NCBI GenBank assembly: GCA_029718625.1 | Contig: CM056391.1 | Span: 27,320,281 to 27,384,280, forward strand | Direction of reading: 5' to 3' | DNA: 64,000 nucleotides | DNA from: Synaphobranchus kaupii | Taxonomy: Eukaryota > Chordata > Actinopteri > Anguilliformes > Synaphobranchidae | Shown here: piece by piece, positions 22,890-32,910 of the stretch | How positions within the stretch are numbered: position 1 is the first letter of the stretch | Layout: every line of letters starts with the position of its first letter | Notes under the pieces: generated by a model | Databases searched by the model: none | Told to the model about the DNA's origin: nothing | The model's input: the letters and a program-made list of their open reading frames with translations, nothing else | Translations under genes and position numbers: made by a program

Positions 22890-24420
22890 CCTCCCGCTTT
22901 TCCGAGCGAAGCTTCACATCAGATCCTATATTCTCATGCGGCTCCTTAGGGCTGTACAGAGTTGAGCAGAGAGAGAGAGAGCTGGATTCGGAACGCCCCG
23001 CGCTCAAAAATCAGTTCCCTGCTCATTTAGCGAGCGGGAACGTTTATGGAAATGGACGACTCGGTAAACTGCCCAAATGGATTGTGACGGCAGATTTACC
23101 TCGTTATTTCGAGGCCAGGGTGCGGCGACTCGCGCTCGAGCGCGGCTTCACCTTTTGCCCCATCGGGATGTGCTGCTCGCGAGCAGAGCCGAATCAACTC
23201 ATGCCAGCTTTCATCATAGTCACAGAGCTATAACCACAGCAACACATTCATATCTATTAGCCTATTCCAATGCATCTCATCTTTCACGGATTATTGGACT
23301 TGGCCCTGTAAAAAGTAACCAAGAGTGCAAGGACTTTTCTTGCTTCCAAGGTTGGGGTGGGGAGAGGGTTCAAATATTGACGAGGGGCTGAGGTAAAGTA
23401 GGCCTATATCAGCTGAAACACGGCAATGTAGATACCCCATTCTCTTACATACATTACTGAAAAAGAAACTGCTAACGATCAGGTAACCAAAATTATTTAG
23501 TATTGTAATTGTGTAATAAGACAAAATGAACCTGTGTTTCTGATCAGTATGTGAAAGTCGACAGTAGTTCCTGACTTGAGCCTATTTTTTGCAGGAGACG
23601 AATAAAGTAGGTCTCGCGGCTATGATCTTTTGCTTTATTAGGCTGATTCTACCCTGTATCCAGCCCCAGCCAGGAACATGTCAGCTTGGTTCTTTCCAGG
23701 GCTCCTCATCTGTTATAATGATGACAGAGGACTGCAACAGACTGGACCCAGAGCATTACATGGAGAAACATGGCGTGTTCTACCAAGGATGTGTGTCAAA
23801 GGAGGCCTGCTAAGCGGATGAAGCCTCTGAGTAAAGTTGGAGCATTCCCAGGAGGAGGTGGCTCTCCAGAGGGTGATGAGTGATGCCTCCCTCACAGTCC
23901 CTGTAGAGGTCATACTGGCTATCCTTCTTTGCCTGCTATACTCTCACTCTCTCTGTCTCTTAGTTGGACAGGGATGTGCTCTTTGGCGACCCCCGCTGGC
24001 GGATAAGGGCGCTCGTAAGACTGCATATCAAAGCTGCATATGAAAGGTCCCTCCTCCGACGCTGCTCTGTCTCCATTTCGGAGGAAAACCGTGGGCGTCT
24101 CAGCTCTCCCGAATTGGCTGGGTGGTTCGCGCAGGGAACGCGGCTGTGGTTCCAGACGGTTGGACATTCCAAATCGGGGTGGGAATTGGATATATACAGC
24201 CTCAGGTTGGGCGGCAAATAAAAAAATAAAAAAAATTTAAATCCCTCCTCCTCAGTATCCCTCTCTCCCTTACTTCTCCACCCAGTGTCTCTGGCTTATA
24301 AGCACTGCGGCATGACAGTGAATGATAACCAGGTGTCGAGGGAAAATGCTCTGGCGGTAATGCGAGTCCGTCCATCCCCGCGCTCTCAGGGCTAATGGGA
24401 CAGAGGGACGCCTCGCCACG
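22890..24420. other. Unique non-coding DNA, partly CpG-rich
   Basis: 22980-23180 is CpG-rich. Frames up to 121 codons (22868-23233) lack domains and compete with others. A TATATA word near 24191 has no supported transcript. No repeats recognised. Confidence 0.4.
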
Positions 24421-24740
24421 GTCCCATTTGTTCACAGTTAAGTGTTAATTAAAACTCGATGCATTAATTACGAGTGTGTCAATAATTAACGCGCGGCCAG
24501 CGGAGACACAGGCAAGACCGGTGCCAGCGACGCTTCATAAATAAAGATGGATATTAGTGTCAAAGGGGGGTTTTTAATCTCGGCGAGATAAACAGCCATG
24601 CGCGCGCGGCACCGAGGCAATGTGGACAGGAAAGCAGTGGAGGCGCTTTTTCGTGAACAGGTTTCCAGCGAGGACAAGTCAGAGCAGCCTGCGGAGCAGC
24701 ACGCGGCCGTTTCAATCGAAATGACAAACGCGGGCTGAGA
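24421..24740. promoter_or_regulatory. Candidate conserved enhancer-like block
   Basis: TTAATTAAAAC (24445 on), GCATTAATTACG (24461 on) and AATAATTAACGCG (24481 on) lie within 50 bp. A CpG-rich stretch and TAATCTCGGCGAGATAAAC (a short inverted CTCG/CGAG) follow. Clustering of three homeodomain-core sites in complex sequence is the strongest such cluster in the window. Function is inferred. Confidence 0.4.
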
Positions 24741-25022
24741 GGGGAGACCTAGAGCGAAGTAGACGTGATGAAACGCAGCAGCGCCGTTCCAGAAAACAGA
24801 AGAGTCTCTGCCACTGAGCTTCTCCGGGAGGAGCAAGGAAACACAGCGCTCGGCAGCCCCCTATCCTCACAGCTTAAGAATAGATACAAATACGGCACGT
24901 TACAACGATCACAAGCCTCCGCACTCATTTCAGCATGATGCAAGAATGCGGCTGTTTGGCACCATTCTTTTAATATTACAGGCTTTTTTAAAATGAGCAC
25001 TACCTTTAAAATGTGATGCCTA
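24741..25022. other. Unique non-coding DNA
   Basis: No recognisable feature; a 130-codon minus-strand frame (24749-25141) runs into the adjacent transposon and is considered chance. Confidence 0.45.
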
Positions 25023-25461
25023 TTAAAGGTTGTATCAGCGATTTTGGGTGACGTCACTTCTGAAGCGAAATCCCAAACAAACAGAGCCAGCTCCAGCTCA
25101 GAGCCAATTATGTTATGTTTTAAAAAATAGTGTTCAAGCATCCAGAATTATAACCACGTTAATAACGTTTGTAAGAAACCAAACCGTTTGTAAATCCGTC
25201 AAGATTTCAGCGAGATAAGAGTATTAGCGTATTAGTATCACCCACCCCTTGTCGGTGATTGGTTGGAATACTGTTTATTTTGGTTTTGAGTGGTTGGTAG
25301 TACCATTTGTTTTTGTGTACGATCTCGGAGCATAGGCTGCCTACAGAGACGCGGTTTTTTGACGGCCTGCTTATGGGGCGGGCAGCTAGCGGATCGTGAG
25401 GAAAAATCAGATGAATGTGATCATTTATGTTTCGACCCCAAATCGCTGATACAACCTTTAA
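25023..25461. mobile_element. Non-autonomous DNA transposon with TTAA target duplication
   Basis: TTAA at 25023-25026 and 25458-25461 flanks a 431-bp element. Its ends are inverted copies: AGGTTGTATCAGCGATTT is identical at both ends, then pairing continues after one mismatch through GGG. TTAA specificity is typical of piggyBac and Kolobok superfamilies. No transposase frame is present. The clean 18-bp ends suggest modest age. Confidence 0.85.
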
Positions 25462-26064
25462 CTCGAATGTGTCCTACTATCATTGGCTTTTCTCCTAAGA
25501 CTTGTATTTAATGCATAATAATAATTTCTGCCTTGACTGGATAAGTCCAAATAAATAAAACAAGCATAATAATAGAATGAGACAAGATATTCCAGAATTG
25601 AAATTATTAAATGTGAAGCAAAGAATCCAGTATAACGGACAACACAAAGAGATAGAACTACAGAGTAACCGGTATGGCTAATGCACAGTTCTCACTATGT
25701 AACCGCGACGCTGGCATCCTCAGGGCTCTTTTCACTTTCTAATTAGGAAACATTCAGGGACAGTGGGACAGTGACCGTGATGGACTAAAACGATGAGGAG
25801 AAAGTTGCATGACAACGTGAGTCTTCTCTCATCACATCAACGCAGGCAGATCTGCTTAAAGCTCCGTGTTCTAGGAATGGGCACATATTTAGACATCTAA
25901 CCCAAAACAAATCTCGTAAGTCTCACCCCCAACCTTTTTCTCCTCACAAGAGCTTCCTGTTGACAAGCAAATTGCCTTAAAGGTTTAGAGTCATTCCAGT
26001 TGCAGTGTTACATTCACTTTTCAGTTATTACTTAACAATGCTGACTAAAATAATTCATTTTATT
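25462..26064. other. AT-rich unique DNA
   Basis: Nothing recognised. Confidence 0.5.
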
Positions 26065-26494
26065 GTTTATTTCAGGGGTCCTCAATCTTATCCAGAAAGG
26101 GCCGGTGTAGGTGCAGGCTTTTGTTCCAACCAAGTAGTTACACGCCTGATTCTACTAATCAACCACTAGAGCAGTGGTGCCCAATCATGTACCATGAAGG
26201 ACCGAGAGTATGCAGGTTCATTCCAACCAATCACTACACCTGCTGATTTCACTAATTAACACACCTTCAACCAGAGGGGAGGGAACTAATCCGTGAAATC
26301 AGCAGGTGTAGTGATTGGTTGGAGTGAAAACCTGCATACACTCTGCCCTCCGTGGCACATGATTGGGCACCACTGCACAGGAGTCTTTGCTAAGGACCTG
26401 GATTAGTAGAATCAGATGTCACTGCTTGGTTGGAACAAAAGCTTGCACCCACACCGGCCCTTTCTGGATAAGATTGAGGACCCCTGGTTTATTT
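26065..26494. mobile_element. hAT-like MITE (outer) with exact 8-bp target duplication
   Basis: GTTTATTT is repeated exactly at 26065-26072 and 26487-26494. The element (26073-26486) has terminal inverted repeats of about 60 bp with about two differences, beginning CAGGGGTCCTCAATC and reaching TTTTGTTCCAACCAAG. It has no coding capacity. It is split by a second hAT-like MITE at 26172-26375; without that insert it would be about 200 bp. Confidence 0.9.
26164..26383. mobile_element. hAT-like MITE (inner, nested)
   Basis: The 204-bp element 26172-26375 starts and ends with inverted CAGTGGTGCCCAATCATGT. The long arms pair again through CCAACCAATCACTACACC. CACTAGAG (26164-26171) and CACAGGAG (26376-26383) are a six-of-eight match, a worn target duplication. 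It inserted into the outer MITE, so it is the younger event by position, although its own arms have diverged more. Confidence 0.85.
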
Positions 26495-27299
26495 ACCTGT
26501 GGTCGCTTGATTTTAAGCCTTAAGTGGAAGAGACACGACAATAAATAATAATATAATGCGTTTAATGTGCATAATTGTGTGTTGTGTTCAAACACCTGTT
26601 AATGAATGAGTCAGAGAACTGCTGGTAAATAAACTTTGGGCCGTCTTGCCTGAAGCATCAGTCTTCAAACCTGAAGTAAAAGGCAACCATGGATCAGTGA
26701 GCCTTTAACCTCATTATAAGTTTTACTCATCACGTTGGATAGACGGGGGGGGGGGGGGGGGGGTGACAGCAACCCTATTCTCCTACAAACCTGAATTCAG
26801 CAAATTCCAGGCGTAACCTATGAAACATCTCCCATCTCCATTTATAATGGGGCTATGTATTACATTACATTCCTTTAGTTTAGCAAATAGAGGTCACATT
26901 GTAATCTCAACATAAAATCCTATTTCATTTGGAAGCCTTCATGTGAAAGTGTTCTTCCCAATCTCCAGCAGTATGCTATTAATTTACTCGACTGATGCTT
27001 TGGGGGCAGAGCGTTGACCTCAATCATGCACCACCCAATGTCCTCGAGTGAACTGGTGGGAATCCAAGCACCAGATCCAGCAGGCGCTTCATGCACAGGG
27101 CTACTCACTTCCTCATTCTCCTGCAAAGCATATTAAAAAACTAAAAAGTGTATAATGACCCATGTATGACCCATGTTATCAATAAATTGCACACCCCTCC
27201 CCTTAATTTATTAAAAAAACAACACAAACATATTTACATGAACAAATACTAAAATAGTAATGGATGAAACATTTTTGGACAGCAGGGTATAATTAAGAT
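26495..27299. other. Unique DNA with a poly-G run
   Basis: A run of 19 G lies at 26745-26763, a possible quadruplex and a likely assembly weak point. Otherwise nothing is recognised. Confidence 0.5.
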
Positions 27300-27420
27300 A
27301 TAAATACCCCCACCCCTCCACCCCCCGCCCGCCCGCCCTTCTCACTCAAGCTATCGCTCTGTCGCTCTTCCTCTCGTTCCTTCTCTTTTTCTCTCTCTTG
27401 CCTCTCCTCCCTCCCTCAAA
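27300..27420. repeat. C-rich and TC-rich low-complexity tract
   Basis: CCCC/CCCG runs at 27307-27340 pass into a TC-rich pyrimidine tract ending near 27416. Confidence 0.85.
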
Positions 27421-27560
27421 ACTGCCAACAAAAGAGGGCCTTAACCAATCCTTTTTATTGCTAATCCTGTCATAATCCCATCATCCAGTGCAGTCTGGTG
27501 GAAGGCCCTTGACATTGCCATTCCCACTAGATGCCTCTGCTCATGGTTCACCAACTGGGA
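27421..27560. promoter_or_regulatory. Candidate conserved non-coding block (weak)
   Basis: Complex sequence with TTATTGCTAATCCTGTCATAA and CTGGTGGAAGGCCCTTGAC next to low-complexity DNA. Weak compositional call. Confidence 0.2.
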
Positions 27561-28415
27561 TGCGTGGACGAAAAAAATTCATACACCCTTATAAAGTATC
27601 CCTGTATAAATATGAAAATTATTATGCAAACTCATTTAAGAAAACAGTCCAAAACAGTACTTGATTCTCATGTAATTTAAAAAATGTTTTTAAATAAGCC
27701 TTTCAGACACAGGAATGAACAAATGCCTGTAAGACATCAATGTAGAACTAAAGCTAAGAGGCATTTAAACCATAATGGACACGCAGCATGCATCATATAT
27801 CTGAGTATGATTCAACAAATCAACTCGTCGGACTATTTAATAACGGTAACCTTTTAAGTTAACATGAGCGATGTGAGCAGAATTATTTCTCGTCGCGGAA
27901 ACTTAAATATCTTCTCCCGCCAGGAGCACTTACACTCGAGAGCTTTCAGACTTTAATGTATTCCGGGAGATGTTGGAATTCTAAGTCCCTTGTCTGTTGA
28001 CATTTGTCAGAAAGTTCCATTTAGCCGTCTCCTCGGTTTCTTACTTTCACAAGAACAAGACCAAGTTCACAGAGCAGTGTAGATGAGTATGATGAATAAT
28101 AATAAACAATCAGATGTGATTGAAATTTCTACTGGGCTTCACATAACAAGAAGACTGACTTTTAGCATTTCACTGAAATACATTCTCTCCGAGTAGGCTA
28201 ACGCTAAAAATGAATAAACACGGGTGCAGTCTCTGCATCCATCAGTCCTTAGCGTTGTACGATGACATTTGAAATGGCAGCCTGAAGGACCAGCGTTTAA
28301 CACATGTACGTCACACGTTGTTAACACAGCTTCCCTACAGAAACAGCAATGCAAATAAAAAGGTGTTCAATCACAGTTTATGCATCACAGGCTCCTAAAC
28401 TGTCATGAGAACCGA
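27561..28415. other. Unique non-coding DNA
   Basis: Nothing recognised. Confidence 0.5.
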
Positions 28416-28650
28416 GGGGGGGGGGGGGGGGGGTTGGGCATGTGCCTTACCAGTTGGTACCTACTCAGCCACAAGAACCATTAAACCATTAAGACAGGTA
28501 CTATGTGTGCAGCTCCATGACAGATGGCAAGGGGGGGTCGTGGGGGGGGGTCGGAGAGGGAGATAGAAAGGGTAAGAGAGGGACAGACTGAGAGGGAGAG
28601 AGATAAACAGACTGACAGTGAGAGACAGAGACAGAGACAGAGAGCGAGAT
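28416..28650. repeat. Poly-G run, second G-rich run and GA-rich tract
   Basis: Eighteen G (28416-28433), then G7 and G8 runs at 28531-28550, then an imperfect GA/GACA tract to 28650. The plus-strand Arg/Glu-rich frame across it is an artefact. Confidence 0.9.
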
Positions 28651-28659
28651 CAACCATCT

Positions 28660-29440
28660 ACAACCGTGTCATATGGGGAGAGGGAGATCTTTATCAGTGT
28701 CCTGCCAACAGTGTAACTGACAGAGCACACAGCTCGGCCCACAAATACTCCAGGAAGCCCCGGCTCTTGGGAGCAACTCGCCCATTAAATATTATGCTCG
28801 CCAAAGTCATTCAAAGGCATGCAGTGTCCTAATACCCAAGGAACACAGTATCTGTGTGCTGGGATAGGGGAGTGTACTATTGAGCTTAATTACACCTGCA
28901 GCTGTTCACCAATCCCAAATCACACCAGCGCATGCATAAAGAGGGGCATGAAATGAACATTCAGGATCACACCCTCCAGAGAGTCTGAGTCCAGGACAGC
29001 AGGAGATAATCTTCTGTGAATAACAGAAGGATTCTGCATAGGATTCAGGTGAAGGATGCTCTGTGTGTATGTAAATAACCCGCACCCCCCACTCCGTTGC
29101 CAAGGGAAAATGACCATCAGTCACAGATTAAAACAATGGTTTCACCACAATCTCATGTTAATATTCACATTCACTCAATTCTTCAGGATGAAGCATGCTC
29201 AACCATCTGCTTCACCTGGGAGGATAACCTAATTTCGAGGCGAGACCCTTTTGGATTCAGCCATTAAAAGATGAATTTAATCATTCTTTCTGTCATCACC
29301 TGTCCTTCATAATGTTTACTCTCAATCTCTCTCTCAGTCTGCCGTTCTCCTCCTGCTCCCCAGGGCTGTGCTGCTGTAGCTGTGAGATGTAATTAAATCA
29401 GAGGTGTAAACGCAGTTCTCTACCAAACTCTGGGGATTTG
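28660..29440. promoter_or_regulatory. Repeat-free stretch with enhancer-like words
   Basis: Contains CCCATTAAATATTATGC (28779 on), TGAGCTTAATTACACC (28880 on), CAGCCATTAAAAGATG (29258 on) and TGTAATTAAATCAG (29388 on) with no repeats. It could hold one or more conserved elements. Function is inferred and weak. Confidence 0.25.
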
Positions 29441-29452
29441 ATATTGTAGTTT

Positions 29453-29530
29453 TAATAATAATAATAATTGTAGAATTGCTTTTCATGGAGTATCTTAAGA
29501 ACACTTCACATACAAAATAAAATTAAGATA
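29453..29530 (-). mobile_element. LINE-type 3' tail fragment
   Basis: (TAA)n at 29453-29468, then ATTGCTTTTCATGG and AACACTTCACAT, is the reversed form of the fish tail TGTGAAGCGCTTT...GAAAAGC...TTATTATTA. The element therefore lies on the minus strand. The fragment is short and worn. Confidence 0.4.
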
Positions 29531-29602
29531 AAATGAAAAAAGGGGTAGCGCAAAACTTAGGCCTAAAAATATATAAAAGGCTAAATGTAGGGCCTACTGA
29601 GA

Positions 29603-29620
29603 GGGGGGGTGGGGGTGGGG
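29603..29620. repeat. G-rich tract
   Basis: G7-T-G5-T-G4: three close G runs, the third followed by TTAGG. Could form a quadruplex with a neighbouring run. Confidence 0.7.
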
Positions 29621-29639
29621 TTAGGTCATTCTGAAGAAT

Positions 29640-30500
29640 AATAAAAAAAGTAGGATTTGAGTTGTTTTTGTTTTTTTAATGTTCTTAATTAATTTGGTGG
29701 CCAACATGGTGGCGGGCTGAGCATATCCAATTCCCACCTCAATTTGGAAAAGGCCAATCTTCTGCAACCTCAGATGAGCAAATCCCACTGCTGACCGGGA
29801 GAGTGGAGTCATCCACAGTTCTCCTCCAAAACACACGGTGCCAGCTGCTTCTTTTCACACTGCAGACTACAGCTAAGCTTGCGCAGAGCGGAGTCGGAGG
29901 ATGCGCCTTTCACATACCGCTTTGACTGCAGTCTGCTGGCGCCCGATCGACCAACAGGGGTCGCTAGATAGCAATGCCTGTGGAACCCTATCCTGAACCC
30001 TCCTGTTGTGTCCGTGTGCTGCCTCACGAGTGCACCCTGATTGATTCGTATGCAAACTCATTTCCTTCGGCTCACCTGAGTGAAAATTACTGACGCCTGT
30101 TGTGGATTTCCCATGAGCATATGTGTTTGCGGCGTTCCCTAGGTTGGTTTTTCTTTTGACGGTTTTGTTTTCTCTTTGGATAACTTCATGCACGTTGCCA
30201 GCTTTGCTGCCATACTGAACTTATTTTTAAATATTATTGTGCCATTTATTTCAGGTTGTATGCAGCACTTACTATATTGTAGTTTGTCGTAGTTGTTGCC
30301 GTGCTGTAGGGGTGCGCATTTGCTAGTTGTATGTCTGCGTAGTTCCCTGTTATAAATGCTGGTTTTGACTTTGCTTTGTGTGAGCATATTTGTGTCTTTT
30401 GTATGCCGCTTTGTTTATGCAAATAGTTGACAAACTACTTGTTTCCAAAAGGATAATTTCGGTATTAAGCTGCTTGTGGGCTTAGAAAAGGAGTTCCCAT
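29640..30500. other. Unique or ancient-repeat DNA
   Basis: 29740-30020 has the look of an interspersed repeat (GACCGGGAGAGTGGAGTC, CAACAGGGGTCGCTAGATAG), but I could not assign it. A 106-codon minus frame (29873-30193) has no domain. Confidence 0.3.
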
Positions 30501-30539
30501 TTTGGAACTGACAAAGCCAACTTGGTCAGTGACTGGACT

Positions 30540-30935
30540 GGACTGGAACCATTAAAGGGTGGTGGTTGTGAGACCAACGGAATCCTGAAGACGATGGTCG
30601 ACTGTGCCGAAGGCCACAGGTCAAGGAGCATCAGGAGGCTAGTCACAGGCAGCCGTCAGGAGGTCATTGGTCATCCTGAACAGGGCGGTCTCCATGCTGC
30701 GTCCTGACATGAAGCCTGATTGAAATGTTCCATACAGGTGATTGGAGGACAGGTCGAGCTGGAGCTGTGATGCAACTGCCTTCTCAAAGACCATTGAGAG
30801 GAATGGGATATGGGCCAGAAATTTGACAGCCAAGAACAGCCACATGACCCCAAGAGTAAATGACAGCAAATTTGATGACGGTTCAGCATCATACAAAAGA
30901 ACTATGAGAGGACAATTACCATCTCTGTCCAATAG
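30540..30935 (-). mobile_element. LINE reverse-transcriptase relic
   Basis: The minus-strand frame 30639-30932 encodes segments typical of the reverse transcriptase of L2/CR1-like LINEs: HIPFLSMVFEKAVASQLQ, then FQSGFMSGRSMETAL and NDLL. Past its stop, near 30625-30590, the words LMLLDL and, in another frame, FGTVDHRLQ continue the same domain (the 'LLDL..AFDTVDH' block), so a frameshift and stop have killed it. Endonuclease, 3' part and tail are absent. The family within CR1/L2 is not certain. Confidence 0.8.
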
Positions 30936-32015
30936 CTCATTGTAATGTTAGAGGCACAAGAGGCGTATGTTTGACAAGGGGGAAACACTAACAGGTCACT
31001 TGGTTGAGTTAATACTAAGCTAAAGAGATCTGTTCTTTACTAAAGATAAAATGCCACTTTTCCAGTTCCTGTCCCTCTTTACTGTGTACCCTTCGCAGAT
31101 CATGCTCTGTAAGTCAACCCCATCGGTTTTAGAATTATTAATTTTTAATAATACATTCAAATTGATTTTCAAATTTTCTTTTTTTGTGAGTTTTCATTTC
31201 AGGCCATGACTCACAATTGATTAAATGAGTTAGTACTGGGAGTCTGCTGTGAACGTACGTAGCTAAGCACTGCTGTAGCACACTTCAAAGCACAGTTCGA
31301 TGAAGTCAATATTCAGATGTGACATGACATGAAAGCACTAATTAAAGTTTTGGCAAATTAAGTTGAGGACTGATGTAAGACTGAGGAAAGAAGAATTGCA
31401 TAACAGGCTTCAAAGGATATGACCATGGCAATATTGCATAATAATACCAGGCTCAATCCAAACAGACCTAGAAGACACAACCACCTAAAACATAAATGCC
31501 TTGCAGGCAATAACCCCGTCTCCTCCTGCAGGAACTAGATCATCCACATTGAAATCACCTTTCCACCAACTGAAAACACTGCAGAATAAAGACTATTGCT
31601 ACTCACAAGTAGACCAGTAAAATCATAAATATCATGCCAGATAACCGCAATTGTCAATGCGCAGTATTTACAGTATCGAAACACCCAACCTGTTTTAAGT
31701 TGCACAGCATTCTCCCCAGGAAATGATAATGGCCGCATTGCCGCACGCAATAACAGGAGGATTGTTATGCATTGTTATGCTTCTATTCACTGTACATAAT
31801 AAAAAGGCATTTAAATTCACTGCACATGGCCGCAGTACAGCGCACAGGAAATTATAGAAGCTAGTGTTCTTTCCCCGCTGCGCACTACACAGAAGCAATT
31901 GCTCGTGTGCTTCTCTCATTATTTAGTGCCTTTGTACATAAAGCTTATCTTGTTTTCCTACAATTTGCTTGTCAACAGCTCAACAAATCCCAAATGTAAT
32001 ATGCATTGCATTCAT
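30936..32015. other. AT-rich unique DNA
   Basis: No features; a short direct repeat TTGTTATGCA occurs at 31760-31780. Confidence 0.5.
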
Positions 32016-32019
32016 GTAA

Positions 32020-32107
32020 TGTGATTCCCTGGCTTGATCCTGTGACGCGAAAGCTATAGGGCTCAGCCGATGCTGGCAGGGGCCTTTACTGACTGAGCCA
32101 CTCGGAG
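32020..32107 (-). mobile_element. tRNA-derived SINE head
   Basis: Read on the minus strand from 32107: GTGGCTCAGTCAGTAAAGG (A-box region), GGCTGAGCCCTATAGC, then GGATCAAGCC (a B-box variant, 32031-32040). This is the head of a fish tRNA-type SINE. The tail towards low coordinate is not recognisable. Confidence 0.55.
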
Positions 32108-32109
32108 GG

Positions 32110-32640
32110 AAAGACTTTTTTTTGCATTTCGTTCTATGCTCTACTTCTATATATGACATGTGTAAACCAACAGGCTTTCTGGTCGACATGAGACAGCCAA
32201 ATATTGAATAAAGCCTGATGTATTTCTGTAAAGCCACCATTATCGATGACCAACAGTAAGATACAACCAGCAGTGAGAAATATGTGGCCAAATGAAAGGC
32301 ACTGCCTTACTTTGTCACGGCCCACTATTTTAAAGCGCAGGTCTCTGCTCTCCCTCCATTTCCTCTGTACGGCTATGAAATCAAATGAGGCGTGCTTCTC
32401 CAGCTCCCGCAATACCCGGCTGCCAAAAGCGCACAGCCCGCACCCGAGATCCGACGCTGAGTCGAGCCCCTTCCTCAGCACGCGCTCACCGGAGTGAAGA
32501 GGAGCAGCGGCACTCCCTCCCCGGGGTCCGCCCTTTGCGCCGAGATGAGAAGGTTGCGCGCTCACAAGCAGGCAGGCAGACAGTCACAAACCTGCCTCTG
32601 CTCCACGGGAGACCGCGTATACACGGCTGGGCTCCAGGCT
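32110..32640. other. Unique DNA, CpG-rich from 32380
   Basis: 32395-32620 is CpG-rich (CGCACCCGAGATCCGACGC and GTCCGCCCTTTGCGCCGAG) against an AT-rich background. Frames of 83-143 codons on both strands have no domains. It might be an unmethylated regulatory patch. Confidence 0.35.
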
Positions 32641-32702
32641 GAATTACAACTAGGTACCGTTTATTATCAACTGTATACCTCAGCTTATTTTAAAACCTAT
32701 TA

Positions 32703-32910
32703 CAGTGCAGTATCAAAATATTTGGACAGTGACACATTTTTTGTTGTTTTGGCTTTACTCCAGCACATTGGATTAAAAATGGAATGGTCACTATGAGGCC
32801 AAATTGCAGACTTTCAGCTTTAATTAGAGGGTGTTTACATCCATATCGGGTGAGCCGTGTTGCAATTGTATCCCTTTTTATACATAGTCTATCCATTTTA
32901 GGGGACCAAA
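32703..32910 (-). mobile_element. Tc1-like terminal fragment
   Basis: Starts CAGTGCAGTATCAAAATA just after TA (32701-32702), the Tc1 target. Reversed, it aligns with the 3' part of the 19845-20698 relic: CCCTAAAATG, ACTATGTATAAAAAGGG, CACCCGATATGGATG, AATTAAAGCTGA and CAATGTGCTGGAG all recur. The transposase part is gone. The inner boundary is approximate. Confidence 0.8.

Noticed and set aside
24185..24200. TATA box (GATATATACAG)
   Set aside because: No transcript, exon or other promoter feature is visible downstream.
26745..26763. Functional G-quadruplex at the G19 run
   Set aside because: A single homopolymer run is as likely to be slippage or an assembly artefact; kept only as simple sequence.
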